Shown here: in pieces, positions 15,587-26,281 of the stretch
Layout of the letters: every line of letters starts with the position of its first letter
How positions within the stretch are numbered: the stretch's first letter is position 1
NCBI GenBank assembly: GCA_001544655.2
Contig: FCOD02000020.1
Span: forward strand, 1-64,000
Length of the DNA: 64,000 nt
Source: Caballeronia turbans
Lineage (GTDB): Bacteria; Pseudomonadota; Gammaproteobacteria; Burkholderiales; Burkholderiaceae
Direction: 5' to 3'
Notes under the pieces: generated by a model
The model's database searches: none
Told to the model about the DNA's origin: nothing
Seen by the model: the letters and a program-made list of their open reading frames with translations, nothing else
Translations under genes and position numbers: made by a program

Positions 15587-15967
15587 TCATCCGCCGAGAA
15601 GATCGATCACCTGAAGAATATCCTTGCGAAGCTGATCGACATCGACGCCCGGTTGCGCTTGCGCCGACGCCTGCGTTTCATCGAGCTCGGCTTCGTCGCC
15701 ATTCGCGCGTCCTTGTGAATCGAGCCGGTTGCGCGCGCCGTTGATCGTGAAACCCTGTTCGTACAGCAACTCACGAATGCGCCGGATCAGCAAGACTTCG
15801 TGATGCTGATAGTAGCGGCGATTGCCCCGCCGCTTGACCGGCCTCAGTTGCGTGAACTCCTGCTCCCAATAGCGCAGCACGTGAGGCTTGACGCCGCACA
15901 ACTCGCTGACTTCGCCAATCGTGAAGTAACGCTTGGCGGGGATCGGAGGCAAGACGACTTTTTCCAT
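15587..15967 (-). CDS. MerR-family regulator downstream of ihfA
   Basis: A 126-residue MerR-type protein. The winged helix is at about residues 12-80 (RYFTIGEVSELCGVKPHVLR, then YWEQEFTQLRPVKRRGNRRY), with NRRYYQHHEVLLIRRIRELL typical of the family. The C-terminal part is short, with no metal-binding Cys pattern, so it is not a metal-sensing MerR. A gene of this type follows ihfA in many proteobacteria; its target is unknown. It is the last gene of the superoperon. Confidence 0.88.
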   Translation of the reverse strand: MEKVVLPPIPAKRYFTIGEVSELCGVKPHVLRYWEQEFTQLRPVKRRGNRRYYQHHEVLLIRRIRELLYEQGFTINGARNRLDSQGRANGDEAELDETQASAQAQPGVDVDQLRKDILQVIDLLGG

Positions 15968-16054
15968 CGTCGATCAACCATCGTTATAAGTGATGTCGAT
16001 TGAAGCGCGGCGGTCATGCAGCGCGGCGCGGGTCATTCGCGCGCCGCCGGGAGA

Positions 16055-16459
16055 TCAGCGAGTGAGATCGGTCTCCGCTCCCGTTTCGACCAGCGCCTTC
16101 AGCTTCTGACTTGCATGAAACGTGACGACCCGCCGCGCGGCAATAGGAATGGCCTCGCCCGTCTTCGGGTTGCGGCCCGGACGCTGAGGCTTGTCGCGCA
16201 GCTGGAAGTTGCCGAAGCCCGACAGCTTGACGCTCTCGCCGCTCTCCAGCGCATCGCGGATGACTTCGAAGAAGGCTTCGACCATGTCCTTGGCTTCACG
16301 CTTGTTCAGACCGACGTGGTCGAACAGCATCTCCGCCAGTTCGGCTTTGGTGAGCGTCGGCGTGTCGCCGGGCGCGCTCGAGGTCGGGGTATCTCGGTTC
16401 ATGGCGCTACGCTGCGCCGAAAGAAGGGCTTCGAAATCACTCGAGTTCATTTGGTTCAT
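16055..16459 (-). CDS. ihfA: Integration host factor alpha subunit
   Basis: A 134-residue IHF-alpha, the DNA-bending partner of IHF-beta. The core begins at about residue 36 ([20 protein letters not shown]) and contains the DNA-intercalating arm [12 protein letters not shown]. About 35 extra N-terminal residues precede the core compared with E. coli (99 aa); such an extension seems typical of the Burkholderia group. No clear ribosome-binding site marks the start; an internal ATG (16402) would shorten the protein by 19 residues. It is in the usual place downstream of pheT. Confidence 0.92.
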   Translation of the reverse strand: MNQMNSSDFEALLSAQRSAMNRDTPTSSAPGDTPTLTKAELAEMLFDHVGLNKREAKDMVEAFFEVIRDALESGESVKLSGFGNFQLRDKPQRPGRNPKTGEAIPIAARRVVTFHASQKLKALVETGAETDLTR

Positions 16460-16524
16460 ATCGGTAGAACGGCGCTTGCCACATTGAAGACTTGGCGATT
16501 GAGACGGAAAGGGCCAACTGCAGG

Positions 16525-18957
16525 CTATCCGCGTAACCGCGCGCCGTGTACTCGAGCCAGGCGATCCACCAGCGTTTTGATGGCCGTATCGACCGTTTCG
16601 TCCTGAAGCGTGCCGCCAGTATCTTGCAACGTTACACGGAAGGCAAGACTTTTCTCATGCACTCCCAAGCCACCGGAAGTATTTGATTTTGGACGAAATT
16701 CATCGAAAAGCGCAACCCGCGTAACGTGCCTGCAAGCGTCCTCCGAGCGGGCACTTTCGAGCTCGTCCAAGAGCGCCTGAACCGGGACGTGTTGATCCAC
16801 GACAATTGCGATATCGCGTCGCACGGGCGGGAATTTCGACACCTCGGATGGCGCGGGGAGCGCGCGATCCATCAGCGCGTCCGCGTCGATTTCGAAGAGG
16901 ATCGGCGGGTTCGGCAGGTCATACTTCTGCAGCCAGCGCGGATGCAGTTCGCCGATCCAGCCGACCGCGTGCCCCGCCACTTCGATGCGCGCGCTGCGCC
17001 CCGGATGCAGCGCCGGATGCTCCGCCTTCACGAAGCGCGGCACGACCGGCGCGAAGAGCGCTTCGACATCGCCCTTCACGTCGAAGAAGTCGACATTGCG
17101 CGAAGCCGCGCCCCACTGCTCCTCGATCACCGGACCATACGCAAGAGCGCCGATCATCTTCGGCTGCGCGAAGCCTTCGACCGTCAGTTCGCCCGCCTTC
17201 ACGGATGCATCGCGATGGAACACGCGACCCGCCTCGAACACGCGGATGCGGTCCGCGCGACGATTCAGGTTGTAGCGCAGCACTTCGATCAGGCTGCCGA
17301 ACGTCGTCGTGCGCATGACCGAGAGCTGGCTCGCGATCGGGTTGAGCAGCCTGATCGGATTGTCGTTGCCGGCGAAGTCTTTCTCCCACTCGGCATCGAC
17401 GAAACTGAAGTTGACCGTCTCCGAGTAATCGCGCGCGGCCACTTCATGGCGCAGCGTGTGGATCGAGCGCTTCGTTTCGTTCGTGATGCGCATCTCGCTG
17501 CGCGCAACCGGGGGGCGCGCCGGAATCTTCTCGAAACCGTAGATGCGCGCGACTTCTTCGATCAGATCTTCCTCGATCTCGATGTCGAAACGATACGGCG
17601 GCGGCGTAACCCTGAAAGTATCGCCGTCGCGCTCGAATGCGAGGCTCAGGCGCGTGAAGATCTGCGCGATTTCTTCGGCGCCAATCTCCACGCCGATGAT
17701 TCGATGCGCGCGCGACACGCGCATCGACACCGGATTGCGCTCGGGTACGTTGATGATCTGGTCGTCGACCGGACCGGCTGCGCCGCCGCAGATGTCGAGG
17801 ATCAGGCGCGAGATGCGTTCGATGTGCTCGACGGTCGTCGAGTAGTCGACGCCGCGCTCGAAGCGATGCGCCGCATCGGTCGAGAAGTTGTACTTGCGCG
17901 CGCGGCCGCGGATTGCATCCGGCCACCAGAAAGCGGCTTCGAGATAGATGTTGGTCGTGTCGAGCGACACGGCGGTGCTGTCGCCGCCCATGATGCCCGC
18001 GAGGCTTTCGAGATGGTGATCGTCCGCGATCACGCCGACGGTTTCATCGACCTCGATGGTATTGCCGTTCAGGAGCTTCAGCGACTCGCCCTTCTTGCCC
18101 CAGCGCACTTCCATCGCGCCGTGGATCTTGTCGAGATCGAACACGTGCGACGGACGGCCGAGCTCGAGCATCACGTAATTGGAGATATCGACGAGCGCGG
18201 AGATGCTGCGCTGGCCCGCGCGCTCGAGGCGCTCGACCATCCATTGCGGCGTCTTCGCGTGCGCGTTCACGCCGCGGATCACGCGGCCGGAGAAGCGGCC
18301 GCACAGATCGGGCGCCATGATCTTCACGGGCAGCTTTTCGTCGAGCTTCGTTTCGACCGCGGGCATGTCCGGTTGCTTCAGCGGTGCGCCGGTGATCGCG
18401 GCGGTCTCGCGCGCGACGCCGAACACCGACAGGCAATCCGCCTTGTTCGGCGTGAGCTTGATTTCGAACACGGTGTCGTCGAGGTTGAGCGCCTCGCGGA
18501 TATCCTGACCGACCTTCGCATCGGCGGACAGGATCAGCAAACCGCTGTGATCCTCCGATAGCTTCAGCTCGCGCGCCGAACACAACATGCCCTGGCTATC
18601 GACACCGCGCAGCTTCGTGGGCTTGATCGCGAACGGCTCGCCGCCCGGCTCCGCCGGAGGCAGCACCGCGCCGATGAGCGCCACTGGCACCTTGATGCCC
18701 GGCGACACATTCGGCGCGCCGCACACGATGTTCAACTGCTCGCCCGTGCCAACGTCGACCTGACAGACATTGAGCTTGTCGGCATTCGGATGCTTGGCGA
18801 CTTCGAGCACTTGCCCGACGACGATCTTCGTGGTCGGCGGCGCGACCGGGCGCAGGTCTTCGACTTCGAGACCGGCCATCGTCAGCGCGTGCGCGAGTTC
18901 ATCGGTGGAGAGCTTGGGATCGACGAAACTGCGGAGCCAGGATTCTGGGAATTGCAT
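16525..18957 (-). CDS. pheT: Phenylalanyl-tRNA synthetase beta subunit
   Basis: An 810-residue PheT, forming with PheS the alpha2-beta2 enzyme that charges tRNA-Phe. Domains in order: the N-terminal [14 protein letters not shown] region, a tRNA-binding OB-fold (about 40-150, [20 protein letters not shown]), B3/B4 editing (about 210-390), B5 (about 400-480), the catalytic-like core, and the C-terminal anticodon-binding FDX-ACB domain (from about 715, [15 protein letters not shown]). Length is normal. It lies 79 bp after pheS and 65 bp before ihfA. Confidence 0.97.
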   Translation of the reverse strand: MQFPESWLRSFVDPKLSTDELAHALTMAGLEVEDLRPVAPPTTKIVVGQVLEVAKHPNADKLNVCQVDVGTGEQLNIVCGAPNVSPGIKVPVALIGAVLPPAEPGGEPFAIKPTKLRGVDSQGMLCSARELKLSEDHSGLLILSADAKVGQDIREALNLDDTVFEIKLTPNKADCLSVFGVARETAAITGAPLKQPDMPAVETKLDEKLPVKIMAPDLCGRFSGRVIRGVNAHAKTPQWMVERLERAGQRSISALVDISNYVMLELGRPSHVFDLDKIHGAMEVRWGKKGESLKLLNGNTIEVDETVGVIADDHHLESLAGIMGGDSTAVSLDTTNIYLEAAFWWPDAIRGRARKYNFSTDAAHRFERGVDYSTTVEHIERISRLILDICGGAAGPVDDQIINVPERNPVSMRVSRAHRIIGVEIGAEEIAQIFTRLSLAFERDGDTFRVTPPPYRFDIEIEEDLIEEVARIYGFEKIPARPPVARSEMRITNETKRSIHTLRHEVAARDYSETVNFSFVDAEWEKDFAGNDNPIRLLNPIASQLSVMRTTTFGSLIEVLRYNLNRRADRIRVFEAGRVFHRDASVKAGELTVEGFAQPKMIGALAYGPVIEEQWGAASRNVDFFDVKGDVEALFAPVVPRFVKAEHPALHPGRSARIEVAGHAVGWIGELHPRWLQKYDLPNPPILFEIDADALMDRALPAPSEVSKFPPVRRDIAIVVDQHVPVQALLDELESARSEDACRHVTRVALFDEFRPKSNTSGGLGVHEKSLAFRVTLQDTGGTLQDETVDTAIKTLVDRLARVHGARLRG

Positions 18958-19036
18958 GTGTGTCTACGTTCGAAATGTTTGGAGTCTCGTCCGGCTTCCC
19001 GTTGGAGCGCCGGACGCCGCAGGCAAGGCCGCCGCG

Positions 19037-20050
19037 TTACGCGAACTGGCGCAGGAAACGCAGATCGTTCTCGAAAAACAGACGCAGATCCTGCACGCCA
19101 TAGCGCAGCATCGTCAGGCGCTCGAGCCCGCTACCGAATGCGAAGCCGATATAGCGCTCAGGATCGAGGCCCATGTTGCGGATGACGGTCGGGTGAACCT
19201 GACCCGAGCCGGAGATTTCCAGCCATTTGCCCGCGTTCTTGCCATGCTCGAACATCATGTCGATTTCGGCAGACGGCTCCGTGAACGGAAAGTACGACGG
19301 ACGAAAGCGCACGAGAATGTCGTCGCGCTCGAAAAATTTCTTCAGGAAATCGGTGTAGACGCCCTTCAGGTCCGCGAAGCTGATGTTTTCTTCGATCCAC
19401 AGGCCTTCGACCTGGTTGAACATCGGCGAGTGCGTAGCGTCGCTATCCACCCGATACGTGCGGCCCGGCACGATCACCTTGATCGGCGGCTTGTTCATGC
19501 GCGCGTAGCGCACCTGCATCGGGCTCGTGTGCGTGCGAAGCAGCAGCGGCCGGCCATCGGCGTCCTTGCCGTCAACGTAGAACGTGTCCTGCATCGAGCG
19601 CGCCGGATGGTTCTCCGGGCTGTTCAGTGCGGTGAAGTTGTACCAGTCGGTTTCGATCTCTGGACCGTCGGCCACGTCGAAGCCGATCGTGCGGAACACT
19701 TGCTCAACGCGCTCCCACGTGCGCATCACAGGATGCAGCGTGCCCACTCCCGCGCCGCGTCCCGGCAGCGTGACGTCGATCGCTTCGGCCGCGAGACGCT
19801 GGTTCAGCAACGCGTCCGCGAGCGCCTGACGGCGCGCGTTCAACGCGGCTTCGACCTGCTGCTTCGCCTGATTGATGCGCGCGCCTTCGGTCTTCTTCGC
19901 TTCCGGGTCGAGTTTGCCCAATCCCTTCAGCAACTCGGTCAGCGCACCGGACTTGCCGAGAAACCGGGCCTTCTCGTTTTCGAGCGTGGTGGTATCGGTG
20001 GCGTGTTCAAAGGCGCTCTTCGCGTCGGCGACAATCTGGTCCAGATCCAT
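19037..20050 (-). CDS. pheS: Phenylalanyl-tRNA synthetase alpha subunit
   Basis: A 337-residue class II synthetase catalytic subunit. The N-terminal coiled coil (about 1-90) precedes the core with motif 2 ([12 protein letters not shown]), motif 3 ([20 protein letters not shown]) and the substrate pocket. Ala at the position of the Phe-binding Gly/Ala switch (FAFGSG) is the wild-type form. The ATG at 20050 follows a GGGA box; an in-frame ATG at 20059 would add three residues. A strong terminator-like hairpin separates it from rplT. Confidence 0.97.
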   Translation of the reverse strand: MDLDQIVADAKSAFEHATDTTTLENEKARFLGKSGALTELLKGLGKLDPEAKKTEGARINQAKQQVEAALNARRQALADALLNQRLAAEAIDVTLPGRGAGVGTLHPVMRTWERVEQVFRTIGFDVADGPEIETDWYNFTALNSPENHPARSMQDTFYVDGKDADGRPLLLRTHTSPMQVRYARMNKPPIKVIVPGRTYRVDSDATHSPMFNQVEGLWIEENISFADLKGVYTDFLKKFFERDDILVRFRPSYFPFTEPSAEIDMMFEHGKNAGKWLEISGSGQVHPTVIRNMGLDPERYIGFAFGSGLERLTMLRYGVQDLRLFFENDLRFLRQFA

Positions 20051-20153
20051 TGATCCCATCTTTTAACGTCGAAATTCAATCTGAGGTTCGGTTTTGCTCA
20101 TCCACGCTTCACGAAGCGCGTGCCAATCGCGAGGATAAGCAAAACCGTCCGAC

Positions 20154-20187
20154 CAACAAAAACGGGGCTCGGTGAGAGCCCCGTTTT
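20154..20187 (-). terminator. Terminator/attenuator hairpin between rplT and pheS
   Basis: A 12-bp stem (20159-20170 with 20176-20187, 5-nt loop) is followed on the minus strand by TTTTTGTT. It lies 66 bp after rplT and 109 bp before pheS. It can act as the end of the infC-rpmI-rplT transcript or as an attenuator for pheST, as in E. coli; I could not find a Phe-rich leader peptide with a start codon before it. The remaining 20051-20252 sequence holds no gene. Confidence 0.75.
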
Positions 20188-20252
20188 CTGCCTTCCGCCG
20201 CCGTCAACGACCTGGCGACGAAGAGGCGAACCACGCAGTACTAATTTCGCAA

Positions 20253-20612
20253 TTAGGCTGCAACGGCGGCTTTCACCTGCTTCACGATCGCAGCAAAAGC
20301 AGCCTTGTCGAACACAGCCATGTCAGCCAGAACCTTGCGGTCGAGTTCGATCGATGCCTTCTTCAGGCCGTTGATGAACACGCTATAGGTCATGTCGTGC
20401 TGACGCACCGCCGCGTTGATACGCGTGATCCACAGTGCGCGGAACACACGCTTCTTGTTGCGGCGATCGCGGTAGGCGTACTGGCCTGCGCGCATGACCG
20501 CCTGCTTGGCGATGCGATAGACGTTATTGCGACGGCCGCGGTAACCCTTGGCCAGACGGATGATCTTCTTGTGACGGGCCCGTGCGGTAACCCCACGTTT
20601 TACTCGAGGCAT
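20253..20612 (-). CDS. rplT: Ribosomal protein L20
   Basis: A 119-residue L20, a 50S assembly protein that binds 23S rRNA. It has the classical basic N-terminal helix ([20 protein letters not shown]) and the [20 protein letters not shown] segment. It follows rpmI by 28 bp. In E. coli L20 represses rpmI-rplT translation; whether this occurs here cannot be judged from sequence alone. Confidence 0.99.
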   Translation of the reverse strand: MPRVKRGVTARARHKKIIRLAKGYRGRRNNVYRIAKQAVMRAGQYAYRDRRNKKRVFRALWITRINAAVRQHDMTYSVFINGLKKASIELDRKVLADMAVFDKAAFAAIVKQVKAAVAA

Positions 20613-20640
20613 GTTGCGCTCCTATGAGTTTAAGTTGAGG

Positions 20641-20838
20641 TTAGGCGAACGGCAGCATCGCGCGGACGGAGTTCAGATCGGAATCGTGAACGGCCGTCGA
20701 GCCACGCAGATGGCGTTTGTTCTTGGTGGTTTTCTTGGTAAGAATGTGGCGCTTGAAGGCCTGACCGCGCTTGACGGTACCGCCCGGACGCACCACGAAG
20801 CGCTTTGCAGCACTCTTCTTGGTCTTCATCTTCGGCAT
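20641..20838 (-). CDS. rpmI: Ribosomal protein L35
   Basis: A 65-residue L35. The start [14 protein letters not shown] is typical and has GGAG 8 bp upstream; a longer frame upstream is not coding. It is separated from infC by an unusually long 235-bp gap (20839-21073) that holds no recognisable gene and only one GC-rich hairpin around 20980-20998. Confidence 0.98.
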   Translation of the reverse strand: MPKMKTKKSAAKRFVVRPGGTVKRGQAFKRHILTKKTTKNKRHLRGSTAVHDSDLNSVRAMLPFA

Positions 20839-21073
20839 GAAACAACTCCAGTTTATTAGATGGTCATGGGTGTGCGGCTGATCCGTCGATGCGGCCGACG
20901 AACCCCTTCCCGCCCTTCGAAACCCACGCTCCACTTATGTGCAAACGGCTCAGTGAAGAACCGCCGCCTTTCATGAGCGCCGCCACCGAAGCGGCGACGC
21001 CCTGAAACTTCCGACAATGCCGCGCCAGCCGCCTTGTGACGGCGCGCGATCCATCGCCTTACCGCTTTTGCGC

Positions 21074-21601
21074 TTACTTACCCTTTTTCTTCGGGGCAAG
21101 CACCATGATCATCTGGCGCCCTTCCATCTTCGGCATCTGCTCGACCTGGCCAAATTCGTCCAGATCGGACTTCAGGCGTTCGAGCATACGCATGCCGATT
21201 TCCTGGTGCGCCATTTCACGGCCGCGGAAACGCAACGTGATCTTCGTCTTGTCGCCGTCTTCGAGGAAGCGCGTAAGGTTGCGCAGCTTGACGTTGTAGT
21301 CACCGTCATCGGTGCCGGGGCGGAATTTTACTTCCTTCACCTGCACGATCTTCTGCTTCAACTTCGCTTCGTGTTGCTTCTTCGCTTCCGAATACTTGAA
21401 CTTTCCGTAGTCCATCAAACGGCAGACAGGCGGTGACGCCTGCGGCGCGATTTCGACGAGATCCACGTCGAGCTGTTCCGATTGACGGAACGCTTCGGCG
21501 AGCTTCACGATTCCGAGCGGCTCGTTGTCCACTCCGACCAAGCGCACTTCCGGCGCGGTAATTTCACCGTTGATGCGATGTGACGACTTATCAGTAGCGA
21601 T
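21074..21601 (-). CDS. infC: Translation initiation factor IF-3, rare ATC start
   Basis: IF-3 (175 aa) controls start-codon selection and keeps 30S subunits free. The family N-terminus ([20 protein letters not shown]) is encoded upstream of the first standard start codon, and begins with ATC at 21601-21599 preceded by AGAGGA. A rare AUU/AUC start is conserved in infC because IF-3 represses its own translation by discriminating against it. Standard callers that allow only ATG/GTG/TTG would start at the internal GTG of residue 19 and lose 18 residues. C-terminal [18 protein letters not shown] is typical. Confidence 0.95.
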   Translation of the reverse strand: MATDKSSHRINGEITAPEVRLVGVDNEPLGIVKLAEAFRQSEQLDVDLVEIAPQASPPVCRLMDYGKFKYSEAKKQHEAKLKQKIVQVKEVKFRPGTDDGDYNVKLRNLTRFLEDGDKTKITLRFRGREMAHQEIGMRMLERLKSDLDEFGQVEQMPKMEGRQMIMVLAPKKKGK

Positions 21602-21648
21602 GTTACGTTTCCTCTAAAAATGAAAAAACAAGCCGCGCTGCGAGTGAC

Positions 21649-23556
21649 TTACTTGAACGCCCGCACTTCCTGCTGCAGACGTTCGAGGAATGCGTCGACC
21701 GGCATCACGCCCAGATCGACACCGCCACGAGCACGCACGGCTACGGTTTGCGCATCACGCTCCTTGTCGCCGACGACCAGCAAATACGGCACCTTTTGCA
21801 GCGTGTGCTCGCGTATTTTATAGCTAATCTTCTCGTTGCGCAAATCCGACTCGACTCTAAGCCCTTGTTTTTGCAACGATTGGGCCAGATTACCCGCATA
21901 TTCAGCCTGACTTTCGGCAATATTCAGCACGACGGCCTGGATCGGCGCGAGCCACGGCGGCATTGCGCCGGCATGATGCTCGATCAGGATGCCGAGGAAT
22001 CGCTCCATTGATCCGACGATTGCGCGGTGGAGCATCACCGGACGGCGGCGGCTGTTGTCTTCCGCGACGTACTCGGCGCCCAGACGCTCCGGCAGCACCA
22101 TATCGAGCTGCAGCGTGCCGCATTGCCACGAGCGGCCGAGCGCGTCCTTGATGTGATATTCGATTTTCGGACCGTAGAACGCGCCTTCGCCGGCGAGTTC
22201 CTCCCACTTGAGACCGCACGCGGTCAGCGCCTCGCGCAAGCCCTGCTCCGCGCGGTCCCAGATTTCATCGGTGCCGGCACGTTGATCGGGGCGCAGCGAC
22301 AGCTTGATGTCGATGTGATCGAACCCGAAATCCTTGTACACGCTCATCGCGAGCGTATTGAAGGCGATCGATTCCGCGATGAACTGATCTTCGGTGCAGA
22401 AGATATGCGCATCGTCCTGAACGAAACCGCGCACGCGCATCAGGCCATGCAGCGCGCCCGACGGCTCGTTGCGATGGCATGAGCCGAACTCCGCGTAACG
22501 CAGCGGCAGATCGCGATACGAACGCAGACCATGGTTGAACACCTGAACGTGACCCGGACAGTTCATCGGCTTGATCGCGTAGTCGCGCTTTTCCGACTCG
22601 GTCGTGAACATGTTTTCACGATAGTTCTGCCAATGGCCCGACGCTTCCCAGAGCGAGCGGTCCATCACCATCGGGGTCTTGATTTCGAGGTAACCGGCCT
22701 CGTTCACGCGGCGGCGCATGTACTGCTCGACCTGCTGCCACAGCGACCAGCCCTTGGGATGCCAGAACACCATGCCCGGCGCTTCGTCCTGCAGATGGAA
22801 CAGGTCGAGTTGCTTGCCGAGCTTTCGATGATCGCGCTTCTCGGCTTCTTCGAGCATGTGGAGATAGGCGTCCTGATCTTCCTTTTTGGTCCACGCGGTG
22901 CCGTAGATCCGCTGAAGCTGCTCGTTCTTCGAATCGCCGCGCCAGTAGGCGCCGGCGACTTTCATCAGCTTGAAGACCTTCAGCTTGCCGGTGGACGGCA
23001 CGTGCGGACCGCGGCACAGGTCGATGAAGTTGCCGTGCCCGTACAGACGGATTTCATCGCTTTCCGGGATGGACTCGATGATCTCTGCCTTGTAGTTTTC
23101 GCCGATGCTCTTGAAGTACTCCACCGCCTCGTTGCGCGAGACGACGCGGCGCGACACCGGCTCGTCCTTCTTCGCGAGTTCCTGCATGCGCTTTTCGATC
23201 TTCTCGAGATCTTCGGGGGTGAAGGGACGGTTGTACGAGAAGTCGTAATAGAAGCCGTTGTCGATGACCGGCCCGATGGTCACTTGCGCCTCGGGAAACA
23301 GATCCTTGACCGCATAAGCGAGCAAATGCGCGGTAGAGTGGCGCACGACATCGACGCCTTCCGGATCCTTGTCAGTGACGATGGCAAGCGACGAATCCTT
23401 GTCGATCAGAAACGAGGTATCGACGAGTTCGCCATTGAGCTTGCCGGCGAGCGCTGCCTTGGCAAGGCCCGCGCCGATCGATGCCGCGACTTCCGCGACG
23501 GTCACCGGGTGGTCGTATTGTCGGACCGACCCATCAGGCAAACGTACCGAAACCAT
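21649..23556 (-). CDS. thrS: Threonyl-tRNA synthetase
   Basis: A 635-residue ThrRS. Domains in order: TGS (about 1-62, [20 protein letters not shown]), the editing SAD domain (about 63-225, with [10 protein letters not shown]), the class II catalytic core (about 240-535) with zinc ligands in [10 protein letters not shown] and DDAHIFC, and the anticodon-binding domain (from about 540). GGAGA lies 6 bp before the chosen ATG; 16 residues upstream in frame are not part of the family. It is the first gene of the superoperon, ending 47 bp before infC. Confidence 0.97.
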   Translation of the reverse strand: MVSVRLPDGSVRQYDHPVTVAEVAASIGAGLAKAALAGKLNGELVDTSFLIDKDSSLAIVTDKDPEGVDVVRHSTAHLLAYAVKDLFPEAQVTIGPVIDNGFYYDFSYNRPFTPEDLEKIEKRMQELAKKDEPVSRRVVSRNEAVEYFKSIGENYKAEIIESIPESDEIRLYGHGNFIDLCRGPHVPSTGKLKVFKLMKVAGAYWRGDSKNEQLQRIYGTAWTKKEDQDAYLHMLEEAEKRDHRKLGKQLDLFHLQDEAPGMVFWHPKGWSLWQQVEQYMRRRVNEAGYLEIKTPMVMDRSLWEASGHWQNYRENMFTTESEKRDYAIKPMNCPGHVQVFNHGLRSYRDLPLRYAEFGSCHRNEPSGALHGLMRVRGFVQDDAHIFCTEDQFIAESIAFNTLAMSVYKDFGFDHIDIKLSLRPDQRAGTDEIWDRAEQGLREALTACGLKWEELAGEGAFYGPKIEYHIKDALGRSWQCGTLQLDMVLPERLGAEYVAEDNSRRRPVMLHRAIVGSMERFLGILIEHHAGAMPPWLAPIQAVVLNIAESQAEYAGNLAQSLQKQGLRVESDLRNEKISYKIREHTLQKVPYLLVVGDKERDAQTVAVRARGGVDLGVMPVDAFLERLQQEVRAFK

Positions 23557-23637
23557 ATCGTTCTCCAAGACGCTGGCGCATGCCGAGCGATTCGATTTAA
23601 GCATTGCCGCGCGATTTCACTTCAAAAATCGCAAGGC

Positions 23638-23672
23638 AAAAAAAATGCGGCCCCGCTATCGAGGGGCCGCAT
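23638..23672 (-). terminator. Terminator between tRNA-Val and thrS
   Basis: A 10-bp GC-rich stem (23645-23654 with 23663-23672) is followed on the minus strand by at least seven T residues. It lies 179 bp downstream of tRNA-Val and 82 bp upstream of thrS. It can be the tRNA terminator or a control element in the thrS leader. The rest of 23557-23850 shows no gene. Confidence 0.8.
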
Positions 23673-23850
23673 TCACTTTTCACACATACCGCGAAACAAT
23701 TTGGCAGAAGGCGAAATAGGTCCTCGACTAGCGTCGCTCCGAATTTGTTTCGGTCAACGTTCGAAGTGCCATTTATATTCGCCTTTTGCGCTAAGCGCTT
23801 CTTGCGGTTTGAAACTCCGCAAACCAGAGTTCGCCGAATTTCGTTTTCGT

Positions 23851-23926
23851 TGGTAGGCTCGATTGGACTCGAACCAACGACCCCCACCATGTCAAGGTGG
23901 TGCTCTAACCAGCTGAGCTACGAGCC
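23851..23926 (-). tRNA. tRNA-Val(GAC)
   Basis: A 76-nt tRNA read on the minus strand. The acceptor stem pairs GGCTCGT with its 3-prime partner CGAGCC (with a terminal mismatch-type pair), the anticodon stem CCACC/GGTGG closes the loop TTGACAT, giving anticodon GAC, the T-arm has GGTTCGAGTCC, and CCA is encoded at 23853-23851. Confidence 0.95.
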
Positions 23927-24023
23927 TGAAAGAAGTGAGATTATATGGAGCGTTTCGGATCTTGGCAAGTGGTTATCTTCAGAAAAATCTAAAATATTCG
24001 CCGATCCGTTCAACGCCCAGCGA

Positions 24024-26246
24024 TTACGCGCGACGCGACGCGCGAATCACACCCTGCACTTCATTGAGCAGCGTGCACGCGCGCTGAATCTGCGCCGCGC
24101 TCGACACTTCCACCGTAAACTGCATATAGGCGATATTCCTGCGGCTCTGGCTCTTTACGCCAATCACGTTGATCTTCTCGCGCGCGAACACTTCGGAGAT
24201 ATCGCGTAGCAAACCCTGCCGGTCCGCGGACTCCACCGAAAGATCCACCGGATATACCGACGAACCGCGTCCGTTCATCACATCGGCGGACCAGGTCGTG
24301 TGCAACACGCGCTCGGGCGAGCGCTGGGCCATGCGCTTGAACGTCGCGCAATCGCTGCGGTGAACCGACATGCCCTTGCCGCGCGTGATGAAGCCCGCGA
24401 TCGGATCGGGCGGCGCAGGGCGGCAGCAGCGCGCGAGTTGCGTGAGCAACGCATCCACGCCCACGACGAGCACGCCCGTGGACGCGCCGTGCGCGACGCT
24501 TTGCCCGCTGCTGCGCTTCTCGAACTGCTCGGGCGCCTCCGGCTCCGGCTCGGGCGGCGGCGTGTCCGAAAGCGCTTGCTCGATGTTGCGCAGGCTGAAC
24601 TCTTCCTTCGCGACGACCGCATAGAGATCTTCGGGTGTCTTGAAGCCAAGCTTCGTCGCGAGCTGCTCCAGGCTCACCGACGTCTTTCCCTCGCGCTGCA
24701 AAGTCTTTTCAACGATCGTGCGCCCCGCCGCGATGTGCTCCGCGGCATCGGCCGCGAGGAACCACGAGCGCACCTTCTGCCGCGCCCGTGCGCTGTGCAA
24801 ATAGCCGAGCTGCGGATTGAGCCAGTCGCGCGACGGCCCGCCTTCCTTTACCGCGACGATCTCGACCGTCTGCCCGTTCTGCAGCGGCGTGTTGAGCGGC
24901 ACCATCGCGCCGTCGACACGCGCGCCGCGGCAGCGATGCCCAAGCTCGCTGTGCAGGTGATACGCGAAATCGACGGCAGTAGCGCCCTGCGGCAGCGCGA
25001 TCACGCGCGCCTGCGGCGTCAACACGTAAATATGATCGTCGTCGAGCGTGGCGTCGCGCAGATGTTGCCAGCCCGGCGGCTCGCCTTCGACGTCATCCTT
25101 CCACGCGAGAAGCTGACGCAGCCATGCAATCTTCTCGTCGTATTTCTCGCTCGCCGTCACCTGCCCCGCATAGCCGCGCGCGCCCGCTTCCTTGTAACGC
25201 CAGTGCGCAGCCACACCGTACTCGGCGAACTGATGCATTTCGTGGGTACGGATCTGCACTTCGAACGCGCGCCCGTCATCGCCGATCACGACCGTATGCA
25301 GCGACTTGTAGCCATTGGGCTTGGGACGTGAAATGTAGTCGTCGAATTCTCGCGGCACCGGTTGCCACAGGTTGTGCACGATGCCGAGCACGGTGTAGCA
25401 GTCCTTGATGTCGCCGACGATCACCCGAAACGCACGCACGTCGTTCAGTTCGGAGAAGTCGAGATGCTTGCCGCGCATCTTCTTCCAGATGCTGTAGATG
25501 TGCTTCGGCCGCCCGCTGACTTCCGCTTTGATGTGCGCGGTGTCGAGCTCTTTCTGCAATCGAGCGATTGCCTCGGTCACATACGTCTCGCGCTCGACGC
25601 GCCGCTCGTCGAGCAGCTTCGCGATGCGTTTGTACGTGACCGGATCCTCGAAGCGGAACGACAGATCCTCCAGTTCCCACTTCAGTTGCCAGATACCAAG
25701 GCGATTGGCGAGCGGCGCGTAGATCTCGAGCGTCTCCCGCGGCACGTCCGGCGAGGGATCGGTCTTGTGCGCGGCGTGATAACGCAACGTCTGCACGCGC
25801 GACGCGAGCCTGATCAAGACGACGCGTATGTCCTGAGCGAACGCGAGCAGCATCTTGCGCAGCGCCTCGACCTGCGCGCGGCGCGCGGCCTGCGCATCGC
25901 GCGTGTTCTCGGGCAATGCCGCGAGCGTCGCACGGGAACTGACCGAGCCGAGCCGCAAGAGCTTGCGCACATCGCCGACGAGCCGCTGCACTTCCGGGCC
26001 GAAGCGCTCGGCAATGACTTTCTCCGGATCATCGAGATGCGGCACCAGCACGAACAACGCCGCCGCCGCGATCGCATGCGAATCGACGTTGAGCGTCTGC
26101 ATGATGCGCGCTGTGCCCGCCGCATGATCCGCCAGCAGTTCGCCCGTCGAGACCCGCGCATCCTTCGCGTGCTCGCGCACGAACGCGAGCGCGTCGTCGA
26201 TGGACGGCTCGGGCAGCGTTTGGGCGGGGACGGCGGTCGCGGTCAT
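24024..26246 (-). CDS. relA: GTP pyrophosphokinase RelA
   Basis: A 740-residue (p)ppGpp synthetase of the long RSH type. The N-terminal pseudo-hydrolase domain has lost the HD motif (the stretch at 61-70 reads AAALFVLVPH), so this is RelA rather than the bifunctional SpoT. The synthetase domain has DYISRPKPNGYKSLHTVV and EVQIRTHEMH (about 290-335). A TGS domain (about 400-460), a helical/zinc-finger region with a CCRPAPPDPI segment, and a C-terminal ACT domain (from about 665) follow. It signals amino-acid starvation at the ribosome. It stands as a single gene downstream of ridA-like 26282-26635. Confidence 0.95.
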   Translation of the reverse strand: MTATAVPAQTLPEPSIDDALAFVREHAKDARVSTGELLADHAAGTARIMQTLNVDSHAIAAAALFVLVPHLDDPEKVIAERFGPEVQRLVGDVRKLLRLGSVSSRATLAALPENTRDAQAARRAQVEALRKMLLAFAQDIRVVLIRLASRVQTLRYHAAHKTDPSPDVPRETLEIYAPLANRLGIWQLKWELEDLSFRFEDPVTYKRIAKLLDERRVERETYVTEAIARLQKELDTAHIKAEVSGRPKHIYSIWKKMRGKHLDFSELNDVRAFRVIVGDIKDCYTVLGIVHNLWQPVPREFDDYISRPKPNGYKSLHTVVIGDDGRAFEVQIRTHEMHQFAEYGVAAHWRYKEAGARGYAGQVTASEKYDEKIAWLRQLLAWKDDVEGEPPGWQHLRDATLDDDHIYVLTPQARVIALPQGATAVDFAYHLHSELGHRCRGARVDGAMVPLNTPLQNGQTVEIVAVKEGGPSRDWLNPQLGYLHSARARQKVRSWFLAADAAEHIAAGRTIVEKTLQREGKTSVSLEQLATKLGFKTPEDLYAVVAKEEFSLRNIEQALSDTPPPEPEPEAPEQFEKRSSGQSVAHGASTGVLVVGVDALLTQLARCCRPAPPDPIAGFITRGKGMSVHRSDCATFKRMAQRSPERVLHTTWSADVMNGRGSSVYPVDLSVESADRQGLLRDISEVFAREKINVIGVKSQSRRNIAYMQFTVEVSSAAQIQRACTLLNEVQGVIRASRRA

Positions 26247-26281
26247 GCGGGTATTGCCACTACTTCAGGCGAAGCGATGAA

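Noticed and set aside
16726-18561. 611-codon plus-strand frame antisense to pheT
   Set aside because: pheT is certain; the antisense translation is Arg/Asp/His-rich without domains.
23597-23890. Frames crossing the tRNA-Val gene
   Set aside because: The apparent protein start (GSSPIEPT) is the usual translation of a tRNA T-arm, not a gene.
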